Assembly: GCF_032583975.1 (NCBI RefSeq)
Contig: NZ_JAWHTF010000003.1
DNA length: 64,000 nucleotides
Direction: 5' to 3' (one strand)
Source of the DNA: Gilvirhabdus luticola
GTDB lineage: Bacteria > Bacteroidota > Bacteroidia > Flavobacteriales > Flavobacteriaceae
The translations under genes were made by a program, and so were the position numbers. Below, piece by piece: positions 1 through 8,353 of this stretch (the stretch's first letter is position 1; each line of letters opens with the position of its first letter). The notes under the pieces are model-generated. The model saw nothing but the letters and a program-made list of their open reading frames with translations. It was not told the origin of the DNA and made no database searches.

Positions 1-30
1 TATTTTTTTAAGAAAGTCAAACACGTAAGC

Positions 31-396
31 TTACTTTACTAAATACATTCCAAAAAACACAGCTAAAAATCCAATAACAAAACTTGCAATGGTATAAACA
101 GCAAAACTTGTAAAGTCACCAGCTTTTAAAAACAGATGGTTTTCATAAGCAAAGGCAGAAAAGGTAGTAAAACCACCACAAAATCCTGTGGCTAAAAGTA
201 GAGTGTAGTTTTCTGAAAGCGCATTATTTTTTGCCGCTAAACCTAATATAATACCAATAAGTAAACTACCTAAAATATTGGCAGCAAAGGTTCCATAAGG
301 AATCCCTGATTCAGAACTGTTTAAATATTTACCAACTATATAACGCAAAACACTTCCAAATCCGCCACCAACAAAAACGAGTAAGATCTGCTTCAT
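31..396 (-). CDS. crcB: Fluoride ion channel CrcB/FluC
   Basis: A 121-residue integral membrane protein of the CrcB/FluC family, which exports toxic fluoride through a dual-topology dimer in the inner membrane. Four hydrophobic segments are visible at about residues 3-23, 33-54, 64-84 and 95-119. Family hallmarks are present: the Gly-rich GGGFGSVLRY near the N-terminus, GTFAANILGS with the conserved pore Asn40, and GFCGGFTTFS at 71-80 carrying the Phe and Thr residues of the fluoride pathway. The length is normal for the family. The start codon abuts the stop codon of the SRPBCC/GyrI-like gene upstream on the same strand, so the two are probably cotranscribed. No fluoride riboswitch was recognised upstream of the pair. 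Confidence 0.95.
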   Translation of the reverse strand: MKQILLVFVGGGFGSVLRYIVGKYLNSSESGIPYGTFAANILGSLLIGIILGLAAKNNALSENYTLLLATGFCGGFTTFSAFAYENHLFLKAGDFTSFAVYTIASFVIGFLAVFFGMYLVK

Positions 397-1419
397 TTAT
401 TTTACTGCAATATATATTTGAGTGATCCAATCTGCTGGATTAGGTGCGCTCATCGGATCTGTCTGGTAAATTTCTATCATAGGACCACTTGCAGTAAATT
501 CATAATGGGATTCTGTGATAAATTTCATAGTTTTTTCCCAAGCTTCCTTTAGGTTTATATAATCACCTTTAAGAGTTGTATTAATAGCTTTAAAAGGTTG
601 CAGTTGTCCAGTAAGTATATCACTATCTGATGTTGTTATAACTTGATCGGAAGTTGGAATACAACTAGAAAATATAACGGCATCATTAGCTTCATCCCAT
701 TTATGATAGTAGATAAATGGCGCTCCAGCCATTGGTATGTTATTAGTGATGGCATACTGACTAACTTTAGGAAGTGTTTCTTTCATTTTAGATTCAAACT
801 CACTTATCTTACTAGACGTAGTATTGTAGAGATAAAAACCTCCACTGTGAGTGGTCTCTCCATTAATGACAATGCTATAGATTTTCATACTTTCTATGGC
901 AATACTATCTAATTTTTCAAGACCACGTTCAAAATCAGGACCTATATTTTTTTCCATACCACCGGTAAATGTTGAATACATTTTAAACATGAAGGGTAAA
1001 TCTTTGCCCGATATATTCCAAGTCACTTTCGTTAAACCATTTTCAGAAGAATCAAAATTCCAAGATACTTCAGAAGGTGGAAAATCTTCAAACTGCATAT
1101 GTTGTAAGATAGATTGGTTCTCAACGGCATCAATAGTTGTCATTGTACCTATACCATCTTCATCTTCCCAAGAATATGAGCCACCTACATCCTTTGTTTG
1201 TTCAGGATAGTTAATTCTAGTGTCTGGATTTTTTTCAATCCATGGCGACCATGCTTCCCATTTTTTAAAGTCGATAACATTCTCATAAATAACAGAAGCA
1301 GGAGCCTGTATGGATCTAGATCTTGTAACACTATATTCGTTAGGTTGTACTGCAATATAAATTGCAACTCCAATAATAGCAATTAGAAGCAGAAATAATA
1401 GGTATTTTAAAAATTTCAT
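397..1419 (-). CDS. SRPBCC-fold protein fused to GyrI-like effector-binding domain
   Basis: A 340-residue protein with one N-terminal membrane-spanning or signal-anchor segment at about residues 4-24. It is followed by an SRPBCC (polyketide cyclase/START-like) domain at about 31-178, recognisable from the RSRSIQAPASVIYENV start and the WSPW element. A C-terminal GyrI/AraC effector-binding-like domain covers about 185-340. Such fusions are common in Bacteroidota and are thought to bind small hydrophobic ligands, but no substrate is known and none can be read from the sequence. No DNA-binding domain is present, so it is unlikely to be a regulator itself. Its stop codon touches the crcB start, which suggests a two-gene operon. 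Confidence 0.8.
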   Translation of the reverse strand: MKFLKYLLFLLLIAIIGVAIYIAVQPNEYSVTRSRSIQAPASVIYENVIDFKKWEAWSPWIEKNPDTRINYPEQTKDVGGSYSWEDEDGIGTMTTIDAVENQSILQHMQFEDFPPSEVSWNFDSSENGLTKVTWNISGKDLPFMFKMYSTFTGGMEKNIGPDFERGLEKLDSIAIESMKIYSIVINGETTHSGGFYLYNTTSSKISEFESKMKETLPKVSQYAITNNIPMAGAPFIYYHKWDEANDAVIFSSCIPTSDQVITTSDSDILTGQLQPFKAINTTLKGDYINLKEAWEKTMKFITESHYEFTASGPMIEIYQTDPMSAPNPADWITQIYIAVK

Positions 1420-1519
1420 TTTAGAAGAATTAGTAGTCTTTCAAAGATAATCAATTTTAACCATCTCTAAAGTATTTACTTTTCGAGAAATAGCTAAAGA
1501 TTACATTATAGAATGATAA

Positions 1520-1705
1520 TTATTTAAAAATAAATTTAAGTAAAGCGATGAACAGAATAAATGAAATAAAAGCCATCAATACCCAAATACTGCCTTTATA
1601 ATATCGCCTGTGAAGCTTAAAATCCTTCTTGTATGTGTAGGCAATGATGATTACAAAAGCAATAAAAAATAAAATCCCAAAAATCCATTGTCCTTTCGTA
1701 AACAT
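1520..1705 (-). CDS. Small two-TM membrane protein, unknown function
   Basis: A 61-residue hydrophobic protein with two predicted membrane segments (about residues 6-24 and 38-58) separated by a basic loop rich in Lys, Arg and His. The ATG at 1705 is chosen over an in-frame TTG at 1723 because a flavobacterial -7-like element (TAAATTTG, read on the minus strand at 1728-1721) overlaps the TTG. The gene is divergent from the pyrophosphohydrolase at 1747. I do not recognise a named family. The basic loop between the two helices would favour both termini facing the periplasm. Coding status rests on the clean hydrophobic pattern and plausible start. Confidence 0.6.
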   Translation of the reverse strand: MFTKGQWIFGILFFIAFVIIIAYTYKKDFKLHRRYYKGSIWVLMAFISFILFIALLKFIFK

Positions 1706-1746
1706 ATAATTATTTTTATACAAATTTAATTAAAAACCCAGAATAA

Positions 1747-2133
1747 ATGAAAGATAAGATAGACGCTGTAAAACAATTTCATAATGCATTTAAAATAGGA
1801 TACAAAGAAACACCGGAAGCTGATTTAGGAATTGAAAAAAACATGCTTCGCTATAAACTTATGCGAGAAGAAAATGAAGAATATCTTGAAGCTGCCAATA
1901 ATAATGATCTTGTTGAAGTTGCCGATGCTTTAGGTGATATGCTTTATATTTTATGTGGTACCATTATAGAACATGGATTGCAATACAAAATAGAAGAGGT
2001 TTTTAATGAAATACAAAGAAGTAATATGAGCAAGTTGGCAGAAAATGGAGAGCCAATTTATCGTGAAGATGGAAAAGTTTTAAAAGGCCCAAATTATTTT
2101 AAACCAGATATTGCGAAGATTTTAAACAACTAA
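1747..2133 (+). CDS. MazG-like / PRA-PH-like nucleoside triphosphate pyrophosphohydrolase
   Basis: A 128-residue all-alpha NTP pyrophosphatase. The metal-binding signature of the MazG/HisE/dUTPase superfamily is visible as EENEE at residues 41-45 and EVADALGD at 57-64, whose acidic residues coordinate magnesium. The C-terminal part (PIYREDGKVLKGPNYFKPDI) matches the phosphoribosyl-ATP pyrophosphohydrolase-like group seen in many bacteria outside the his operon. It would hydrolyse a non-canonical or surplus nucleotide to a monophosphate plus pyrophosphate; the substrate is unknown. It is a single gene ending in a bidirectional terminator shared with ilvE. Confidence 0.85.
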   Translation: MKDKIDAVKQFHNAFKIGYKETPEADLGIEKNMLRYKLMREENEEYLEAANNNDLVEVADALGDMLYILCGTIIEHGLQYKIEEVFNEIQRSNMSKLAENGEPIYREDGKVLKGPNYFKPDIAKILNN

Positions 2134-2163
2134 AAAGGAGCAACTTAAAAAGTTGCTCCTTTT
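2133..2163. terminator. Bidirectional intrinsic terminator
   Basis: A perfect 14-bp stem (2133-2146 paired with 2150-2163) with an AAA loop. It has an A-run on the left and a T-run on the right, so it can end transcription from both the pyrophosphohydrolase gene and the convergent ilvE. Confidence 0.9.
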
Positions 2164-2180
2164 ATAAATTAAATTATGAT

Positions 2181-3245
2181 TTAAACCTTATATCTCCAAC
2201 CAAAAGGATCTTCTGCTTTATTGGTTTGAATATCTGTAATGCGCTTTTTCAAGTAGCTTGCATAGTTGTTTTCTAATTCGGGTAAGCTGAAATCTTTATC
2301 TTTATATCCAAATCCAGAAATAGGAGAAACAACAGCAGCTGTACCAGCTCCAAACATTTCCTTAAGACTTCCATTTTTTGCAGCCTCCACAACTTCATGA
2401 ACCTTTATAGTTCTAACTTCAACTGGAATACCTTTGTCTTCTGCAATAGCAATAATACTTTTACGAGTTATTCCATCTAAAATTCTATCACTTGTTGGTG
2501 CCGTAATAAGCGTGTCATTTATTCTAATGAAAATATTCATTGCACCTGCTTCTTCAATATTTTCATGATTCACATCGTCTGTCCAAATAACTTGATTATA
2601 ACCTTTCTCAATGGCTAATTGTGTTGGGTAAAACTGTCCAGCATAATTACCACCAGCTTTTGCATAACCAACTCCACCATTTGCAGAGCGTGAATATTTT
2701 TCTTCAATCAATACTTTTATTTTACCAGCAAAATAAGCTCCAGAAGGCGCACAAGCTATGATGAATTTGTACTCATCAGCTGGCGAAGCATGAAACCCTT
2801 TTCCAGACGCAAATACAAAAGGTCTTACATACAGAGAACTGCCTTCTTTCTTTGGAATCCAGTCTTTATCCACTTGTAATAAAGTTTTTAAACCTTCCAT
2901 GAAATAAGCTTCGGGTAATTCTGGCATAGCCAAACGCTTTGAAGAAATATTTAAACGCTTAAAATTATCTACAGGTCTAAATAACCAAACATCATCATTG
3001 TTGTCTTTGTAAGCTTTCATGCCTTCAAAAACAGATTGGCCATAATGAAATATCTTTGCAGAAGGATCTAAAATTATAGGTTGGTAAGGCACCACTTTTG
3101 GTTCTTCCCATTTTCCGTTTTTAAAATTACATTCTAGCATATGGTCTGTATAAACCTTTCCAAATGCTAAATTGTCAAAATCTACATCATGTATTTTAGT
3201 AGCTTTAGATTTTATAACCTCTATGTCGTTAACTAAATGATTCAT
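2181..3245 (-). CDS. ilvE: Branched-chain amino acid aminotransferase
   Basis: A 354-residue class IV PLP-dependent aminotransferase that interconverts Leu, Ile and Val with their 2-oxo acids. The catalytic lysine is K197 in GYAKAGGNYAG. Other family marks include the RPFVFASG strand, the EEAGAMNIF segment and the GTAAVVSPI motif near the C-terminus that binds cofactor phosphate. The ATG at 3245 is preferred over an upstream in-frame start because homologues begin close to this point and a minus-strand -7-like element (TAATTTTG, 3276-3269) sits just upstream. It is a single gene, divergent from the DUF4920 lipoprotein. Confidence 0.95.
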   Translation of the reverse strand: MNHLVNDIEVIKSKATKIHDVDFDNLAFGKVYTDHMLECNFKNGKWEEPKVVPYQPIILDPSAKIFHYGQSVFEGMKAYKDNNDDVWLFRPVDNFKRLNISSKRLAMPELPEAYFMEGLKTLLQVDKDWIPKKEGSSLYVRPFVFASGKGFHASPADEYKFIIACAPSGAYFAGKIKVLIEEKYSRSANGGVGYAKAGGNYAGQFYPTQLAIEKGYNQVIWTDDVNHENIEEAGAMNIFIRINDTLITAPTSDRILDGITRKSIIAIAEDKGIPVEVRTIKVHEVVEAAKNGSLKEMFGAGTAAVVSPISGFGYKDKDFSLPELENNYASYLKKRITDIQTNKAEDPFGWRYKV

Positions 3246-3356
3246 CCTATCGTCATTATAATGAAAGGCAAAATTACGCAATATTCATGGTATAAAAAAC
3301 AGAAATTTTCCTTAAAAACTTTATATTTACCTATCAATCTTAATAATTTGTTTGTT

Positions 3357-3824
3357 GTGAAAAAAGTATTCTCGTTTATAATAGTTTTAGTAGTTATTTC
3401 TTCTTGTAGGGCACAAAATGATTCGTACGCTTCATTTGGTGAAAAGATAAGTGCAGACAATGCTGTAGATATAATTACAGCTTCAGAAAAATATCAATCA
3501 ATGAAAACAGGAGATACTACAGATTATAAGTTGACAGCAACAGTAAATGAAGTTTGCCAAGCTAAAGGATGTTGGATGACGTTAAATTTGGAAGATGGCA
3601 ATGAAATTATGGTCAAGTTTAAGGATTATGGTTTTTTTGTACCTAAAGATATAGCTGGTAAAGAAGTTGTTATACAAGGCAAAGCATTTGTAAATATAGT
3701 TCCAGTAAAAGAATTAAGACATTATGCTGAAGATGCTGGAAAATCTAAAGAGGAAATTGCGCAAATTACAAAACCTAAAAAAACATATTCATTTGAAGCC
3801 GAAGGTGTTCTACTAAAGCAATAA
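3357..3824 (+). CDS. DUF4920 family lipoprotein
   Basis: A 155-residue exported protein with a short signal peptide ending in a lipobox (VISSC, lipid-anchored Cys17). It has the DUF4920 core, including the conserved AKGCWMTL segment and the EIMVKFKDYGFFVP strand. DUF4920 proteins are widespread in Bacteroidota and have no established function. The GTG at 3357 is chosen because the signal peptide begins exactly there; reading further upstream adds an implausible basic extension. The stop codon is one base from the TTG start of the methyltransferase gene, so these two form an operon. Confidence 0.8.
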   Translation: MKKVFSFIIVLVVISSCRAQNDSYASFGEKISADNAVDIITASEKYQSMKTGDTTDYKLTATVNEVCQAKGCWMTLNLEDGNEIMVKFKDYGFFVPKDIAGKEVVIQGKAFVNIVPVKELRHYAEDAGKSKEEIAQITKPKKTYSFEAEGVLLKQ

Positions 3825-3825
3825 C

Positions 3826-4500
3826 TTGAAACGCGAAATAATAACAACTTCAGACGGTTCTAAAACTATTTTTTTGCCAGAATGGAATGAGCATTATCAT
3901 TCTAAACATGGAGCAATTCAGGAGGCCTATCATGTATTTATTAAACAAGGATTGTATCATTTTTGTCATTCTGAACCAAAAAAATCAGTATCGATTTTGG
4001 AAATAGGTTTTGGTACTGGTCTTAATGCCTTTATCACATTGCTTGAAGCAGAAAATCTAGGAATATACATTGATTATGTAGGAATTGAAGCATTTCCTGT
4101 AGAGGTAAATGAAATTCTACAACTTAATTATCCCACACAATTATCTGTAGAAGATAAGACAGATATCTTTAATAAAATTCACGATGTCTCTTGGGATGAA
4201 AATCATGTGATCACCCATAATTTTAAACTAAAAAAACAAAATAATGATTTTGTAAACATTAATTATTTTGAAAAATTTGATGTAATCTATTTTGACGCTT
4301 TTGGAGCAAGAGTTCAACCAGAATTATGGACAGAATCAGTTTTTGAAATTATGTACAAAGCATTATTAAAAAATGGTGTTTTGGTAACATATTCTGCGAA
4401 AGGAAGTGTAAGAAGAGCTATGCAAAAAGTTGGTTTTAAAGTAGAGAAATGCCCTGGGCCACCTGGTAAAAGAGAGATGCTAAAAGCTATGAAGTGCTAA
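3826..4500 (+). CDS. mnmD: tRNA U34 5-methylaminomethyl methyltransferase MnmD-like
   Basis: A 224-residue SAM-dependent methyltransferase equivalent to the methyltransferase half of enterobacterial MnmC. It would methylate the 5-aminomethyl group on wobble uridine 34 of certain tRNAs. The SAM-binding motif I EIGFGTGLNAF lies at about 60-70, the acidic FDAFGARVQPELW segment at about 154-166, and GPPGKREM closes the fold. The FAD-dependent oxidase half of MnmC is absent, as in the stand-alone MnmD type. Translation starts at a TTG placed directly after the DUF4920 stop codon. Confidence 0.85.
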   Translation: MKREIITTSDGSKTIFLPEWNEHYHSKHGAIQEAYHVFIKQGLYHFCHSEPKKSVSILEIGFGTGLNAFITLLEAENLGIYIDYVGIEAFPVEVNEILQLNYPTQLSVEDKTDIFNKIHDVSWDENHVITHNFKLKKQNNDFVNINYFEKFDVIYFDAFGARVQPELWTESVFEIMYKALLKNGVLVTYSAKGSVRRAMQKVGFKVEKCPGPPGKREMLKAMKC

Positions 4501-4598
4501 GAAAACTTAAAGTTTGACGGGTTTTTGTTAAAGCTAGTATAATAATGATTAAAAATAGCATTTCAAGTGGTAACTTTATAAAAATTAATATTGTTTAG

Positions 4599-5507
4599 AT
4601 GAGGGTTTTAATCACAGGTGCTACAGGACTTATTGGCAAAGAGATTGTTGACCTTTGTCATGCTCAAAATATTGATGTAAACTATCTTACTACAACTAAA
4701 TCAAAACTTGAAAATAAAGAAAACTATAAAGGATTTTATTGGAATCCATATCTGGATGAAATTGATACAGAATGTTTTACAGATGTTAATGTAATTATTC
4801 ATTTAGCTGGTGCTAATGTTGCTAAACGATGGACCAAAAGCTATAGGGATGAAATTATTAAAAGTAGAGTAGAAGTCACTCAATTTTTGTTTACTTCTCT
4901 TAAAAAACAAAATCATAATATCAATCAAATTATTTCTGCAAGTGCTATTGGTATTTATCCCGATTCTTTAACCAAATATTACGAAGAATCTAATACAGAA
5001 TTTGACAGTTCATTTTTAAGCTATGTGGTACAAGAATGGGAGAATTCGGTAGATGTATTTTCAAACCTGAATTTGAATGTTGCTAAAATTAGGATAGGTT
5101 TGGTTTTATCAAATAATGGAGGAGCATTGCCGAAGGTTGTTCAACCTATCAAACTAGGTTTTGGGACTATTTTTGGAACAGGAGATCAATGGCAATCATG
5201 GATTCATATTGAAGATTTGGCACAGCTTTTTTTATTTATTTTGAAAAACAATTTAAATGGCGTTTATAACGGTGTTGCTCCAAATCCGGTCTCGCACAAA
5301 GAGTTTACAAAAACCATTGCGAAGATTTTGAATAGACCAATATGGTTGCCCAAAATCCCTAAAATTATGATGAAACTTATTTTAGGTGATATGCATTCCC
5401 TTTTATATGATAGTCAACGAGTAAGTTCAAAAAAAATCGAAAATTTAGGCTTTAATTTTGAATATCATCACTTACAAACGGCATTAGAAGATCTACTCAA
5501 TAATTAG
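4599..5507 (+). CDS. TIGR01777-family NAD(P)-dependent epimerase-like protein
   Basis: A 302-residue extended short-chain dehydrogenase/reductase. The Rossmann motif GATGLIGKEI is at about 7-16. LAGANVAKRW, the SASAIGIYPDS segment and the C-terminal DUF1731-like tail (KIPKIMMKLILGDM) identify the TIGR01777 group related to E. coli YfcH and cyanobacterial SulA-type proteins. The enzymatic substrate is unknown in this family. The gene has its own 98-bp upstream region and is followed by a short candidate frame and a strong terminator. Confidence 0.85.
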   Translation: MRVLITGATGLIGKEIVDLCHAQNIDVNYLTTTKSKLENKENYKGFYWNPYLDEIDTECFTDVNVIIHLAGANVAKRWTKSYRDEIIKSRVEVTQFLFTSLKKQNHNINQIISASAIGIYPDSLTKYYEESNTEFDSSFLSYVVQEWENSVDVFSNLNLNVAKIRIGLVLSNNGGALPKVVQPIKLGFGTIFGTGDQWQSWIHIEDLAQLFLFILKNNLNGVYNGVAPNPVSHKEFTKTIAKILNRPIWLPKIPKIMMKLILGDMHSLLYDSQRVSSKKIENLGFNFEYHHLQTALEDLLNN

Positions 5508-5675
5508 GTGATTAAAAATCGAAAATTTCAGGAATACTTTTTAAAGAAATTTCCTTCCCATTTCACTCATGTATTAATTGACCAAAAAATACAAGCAGTA
5601 ATCTTGCTTAACGGTTTGAAGAAAAAAATACATCAAGATGAATGTGTAAGATTAAAAAAGCCGCTACATATGTAG
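5508..5675 (+). CDS. Possible 55-residue short protein, doubtful
   Basis: A GTG-started frame of 55 codons begins immediately after the epimerase stop codon in the same reading frame and ends inside the loop-proximal part of the terminator hairpin. The predicted product is basic and amphipathic (for example FQEYFLKKFPSHF and AVILLNGLKKK), but I recognise no family. It may be a translated small protein, a degraded gene end or chance. Ending within a terminator stem argues against a conserved gene. Confidence 0.2.
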   Translation: MIKNRKFQEYFLKKFPSHFTHVLIDQKIQAVILLNGLKKKIHQDECVRLKKPLHM

Positions 5676-5690
5676 TGGCTTTTTTAATCT
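5649..5690. terminator. Bidirectional intrinsic terminator
   Basis: A 20-bp stem with one G-U pair, a TA centre and A/T runs on both sides (5649-5668 with 5671-5690). It serves the epimerase gene on the plus strand and the convergent YceI gene on the minus strand. Confidence 0.9.
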
Positions 5691-5705
5691 TTAATTTTAT
5701 AAGCA

Positions 5706-6380
5706 TTATGCTTTTTTATAAGCAACAACATTAATTTTTAATTCTATTTCATCACTGATAAACTTATCACCAAGGTTATCAAATACAGTTTTAGAACCAT
5801 AATTTACGCCCCATTTTGTTCTATCAATGGTAAAGGCGTCACTAGTAATAGTTAACTCATCACCTACATTAGCGACAGATACAGGAAACGTAATATTTTG
5901 TTTAACTCCTTTAAGAGTTAAATTACCTGAAAGCATTGTTTTACCACCTTCATCACTTACACCTGTTACTTCAAAGGCGCCTGTAGGAAATTGAGTTACA
6001 TTAAAAAAGTCTCCTTCTTTACCTTCAACAGTACCTTTCAAATGGTTTTCAAGGTTGGTTTTCATTTTTCCTTCTTCTAAATCTAAACTAACAATAGAAG
6101 TCATATCAATCAAAAACGTGCCACTTTGTATATTGCCGCCATCTACTTGAAACACTCCAGTATCAATATTTACTGTTCCGTTATGAGTTCCTGTAGGCTT
6201 AAAACCTTTCCATTCAATTGTAGATTTTGTGACATCGGTTACATACTTTTGCGTAGTACTTTCATTTACTGCGGCTGCTTCGGCTTCACTTGTATTTGCT
6301 TCTTTCGCTTTGTCTTTACAATTTACCATGACAACAGCAACTGCTGCGATCATAAAAATATTTAATATTCTTTTTTTCAT
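5706..6380 (-). CDS. YceI-family lipoprotein
   Basis: A 224-residue exported lipoprotein. The signal peptide ends in a lipobox (MVNC, Cys21), followed by an Ala/Glu-rich linker and a YceI-like lipocalin-fold domain at about 45-222. Recognisable YceI elements are STIEWKGFKPTGTHNGTV, FPTGAFEVTGV, LTLKGVKQNITFPV and the RTKWGVNYGS strand near the end. YceI proteins bind polyisoprenoid or amphiphilic ligands and are often stress-induced; the ligand here is unknown. The ATG at 6380 is chosen because the signal peptide starts there. It is divergent from grpE across about 155 bp. Confidence 0.9.
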   Translation of the reverse strand: MKKRILNIFMIAAVAVVMVNCKDKAKEANTSEAEAAAVNESTTQKYVTDVTKSTIEWKGFKPTGTHNGTVNIDTGVFQVDGGNIQSGTFLIDMTSIVSLDLEEGKMKTNLENHLKGTVEGKEGDFFNVTQFPTGAFEVTGVSDEGGKTMLSGNLTLKGVKQNITFPVSVANVGDELTITSDAFTIDRTKWGVNYGSKTVFDNLGDKFISDEIELKINVVAYKKA

Positions 6381-6467
6381 TTGTGTATATAATTTTTTTT
6401 GAAATCCAAAAGTAATCAAATAGTTGTATAGATAAAAGTTTAAAAACGCAAAAATATTTGTGACATT

Positions 6468-6499
6468 TTGACATTTTAATAATAATGGTAGTACTTTTG
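6468..6499 (+). promoter_or_regulatory. Flavobacterial promoter of grpE-dnaJ
   Basis: TTG at 6468-6470 and TACTTTTG at 6492-6499 are separated by 21 nt, matching the Bacteroidota housekeeping consensus TTG-N19-23-TAnnTTTG. Transcription would begin near 6506, about 30 nt before the grpE start. No CIRCE element was seen. Confidence 0.75.
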
Positions 6500-6535
6500 C
6501 TATGAAATTTTAGTATTGAAAAAAGACATACAATA

Positions 6536-7072
6536 ATGAGTAAAAAAAACAGAAAGAAAGAAACTGTTGAGGAGCAAATAGATAATGCTCAAAACGAGAC
6601 TGTTGCATTAGAAGAACAGTCTGTAGAAGAAAAACTTCAGGAAGAATTAAAAGGGGAAAAAGATAAGTTTTTACGTTTATTTGCTGAATTTGAAAATTAT
6701 AAAAGACGTACCGCTAAAGAGCGTATAGAGCTTTTTAAAACTGCCAGCGAAGATGTTATGCTGTCTATGTTGCCAGTTCTGGATGATTTTGAACGTGCAT
6801 TAAGTCACATTGATGAAGATAAAGAGGCAGAAGAACTTCGTAAAGGAGTCGTACTTATTTATCAGAAATTGTTGAAAACATTAGAGCAAAAAGGATTATC
6901 TGCAATTAAAATTTCTCAAGGAGATGTATTTAATGCAGACGAGCACGAAGCTGTAACTCAAATTCCTGCTCCAAGTAAGGATTTAAAAGGGAAAATTATT
7001 GACGTAATAGAAAAGGGTTATAAACTAGGGGATAAAGTCATAAGATTTCCTAAAGTAGTTATAGGACAATAA
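6536..7072 (+). CDS. grpE: Nucleotide exchange factor GrpE
   Basis: A 178-residue co-chaperone that releases ADP from DnaK. The acidic, Glu-rich N-terminal region (about 1-45) leads into the long dimerising helix that contains LRLFAEFENYKRRTAKER. The beta-domain follows, with FNADEHEAVTQIPAP and the family C-terminus GYKLGDKVIRFPKVVIG. The length is normal. It lies 2 nt upstream of dnaJ in an obvious operon. dnaK and hrcA are not in this window. Confidence 0.97.
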   Translation: MSKKNRKKETVEEQIDNAQNETVALEEQSVEEKLQEELKGEKDKFLRLFAEFENYKRRTAKERIELFKTASEDVMLSMLPVLDDFERALSHIDEDKEAEELRKGVVLIYQKLLKTLEQKGLSAIKISQGDVFNADEHEAVTQIPAPSKDLKGKIIDVIEKGYKLGDKVIRFPKVVIGQ

Positions 7073-7074
7073 GT

Positions 7075-8199
7075 ATGGCAAAAAGAGATTATTACGAAAT
7101 ATTAGGGATTTCAAAAAGCGCTAGTCCCGAAGAGATTAAAAAGGCATATCGAAAGATGGCCTTAAAATATCATCCTGACAAAAATCCTGATAATAAAGAA
7201 GCAGAGACTAAATTTAAGGAAGCAGCTGAAGCTTATGAAGTTTTGAGTAATGCTGATAAAAAAGCAAGATATGATCAGTTTGGACATCAGGCATTTGATG
7301 GTGCAGGCGGATTTGGTGGTGGAGGCATGAATATGGAAGACATATTTAGCCAGTTTGGAGATATTTTTGGTGGTGCTTTTGGTGGAGGAGGTTTTTCAGG
7401 TTTTGGCGGAGGTTTTGGTGGAGGCCAACGTAGAGTTAAAGGCAGTAACTTGAGAATTCGTGTTAAATTAACACTTGAAGAGATTGCCAACGGTGTCGAG
7501 AAGAAAGTCAAAGTAAGAAGAAAAGTAAAAGCCAAAGGAACTAGTTACAAGACATGTACTACTTGTAATGGTAGTGGTCAAGTTACACGAGTAACAAATA
7601 CAATACTTGGTAGAATGCAGACTGCAACCACATGCTCTACTTGTGGTGGTGCTGGTCAGATAATTGATAGAAAACCAGCAGATGCTGATGCTAATGGGCA
7701 AGTTTATAAAGAAGAAACAATCTCTGTTAAAATTCCTGCTGGTGTAGTAGACGGAATGCAATTAAAGGTTTCAGGAAAAGGAAACGAGGCTCCAGGAAAT
7801 GGTATTTCAGGCGATTTGTTAGTGGCTTTGGAGGAAGAAAAACACCCGAAGTTGCAAAGAGAAGGAGATAATCTACATTACGATTTATACATAAGTTATC
7901 CAGATGCTGTTTTAGGCACTTCAAAAGAAATTGATACAGTAACTGGAAAAGTGCGTATTAAAGTAGAATCAGGAGTGCAATCTGGGAAGATTTTGCGTTT
8001 AAGAGGAAAAGGTATTCCAAGTATAAATGGTTATGGCAAAGGAGATTTGCTAGTACATGTTAACGTTTGGACACCAAAGACATTGAATAAGGAGCAGAAG
8101 GAATTCTTTGCGAGTATGAAAGATGATGAGCATTTCCAACCGCAACCTCAAAGTAGTGATAAATCTTTCTTTGAAAAGGTAAAAGACATGTTTTCGTAA
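7075..8199 (+). CDS. dnaJ: Chaperone DnaJ with shortened zinc domain
   Basis: A 374-residue type I J-domain co-chaperone. The J domain occupies about 1-70 with the essential HPD tripeptide at 33-35. A Gly/Phe-rich linker at about 75-117 is followed by the substrate-binding domains. Canonical DnaJ has four CxxCxGxG motifs forming two zinc sites; only two are visible here (CTTCNGSG and CSTCGGAG), enough for one site. From their position these correspond to the inner pair (motifs II and III). The C-terminal domain (VSGKGNEAPGN, LHYDLYISYPDAVLGTS, LRGKGIPSINGYGKGD) is intact, so the gene is not degraded. A similar shortened form occurs in other flavobacteria. Confidence 0.96.
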   Translation: MAKRDYYEILGISKSASPEEIKKAYRKMALKYHPDKNPDNKEAETKFKEAAEAYEVLSNADKKARYDQFGHQAFDGAGGFGGGGMNMEDIFSQFGDIFGGAFGGGGFSGFGGGFGGGQRRVKGSNLRIRVKLTLEEIANGVEKKVKVRRKVKAKGTSYKTCTTCNGSGQVTRVTNTILGRMQTATTCSTCGGAGQIIDRKPADADANGQVYKEETISVKIPAGVVDGMQLKVSGKGNEAPGNGISGDLLVALEEEKHPKLQREGDNLHYDLYISYPDAVLGTSKEIDTVTGKVRIKVESGVQSGKILRLRGKGIPSINGYGKGDLLVHVNVWTPKTLNKEQKEFFASMKDDEHFQPQPQSSDKSFFEKVKDMFS

Positions 8200-8275
8200 A
8201 ATAAAATAGAATAAAAATTAATCTATTTTTATACTTTTTTTAAAGTGATATTTGTTAAAAAACACTATATTTGAT

Positions 8276-8353
8276 TTATCGCTAATGAAAATTAGTGATA
8301 ATTTTTCTTTTTCATAGCAATTTTTTCCCATCCTTAATTTTTTTAAGGGTGGG
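8276..8353 (+). ncRNA. Candidate small structured RNA after dnaJ
   Basis: An 11-bp hairpin with a GAAA tetraloop (8276-8286 paired with 8291-8301, one G-U pair) is followed by a second hairpin and a T-run at 8327-8363. A -7-type box TATATTTG lies at 8266-8273, which would place a start at about 8279-8281, close to the 5' side of the first hairpin. No well-spaced TTG -33 box was found, so the promoter is weak by inspection. It could instead be part of the dnaJ 3' untranslated region. Confidence 0.3.

Noticed and set aside
643..1386. Several plus-strand frames opposite the SRPBCC/GyrI-like gene
   Set aside because: They lie entirely inside a clear coding gene on the minus strand and have no motif, signal peptide or start context.
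7287..7535. Proline-rich open frame on the minus strand inside dnaJ
   Set aside because: It is the antisense of the Gly/Phe-rich linker of dnaJ; a low-complexity GGN stretch always opens such a frame. No start context or family match.
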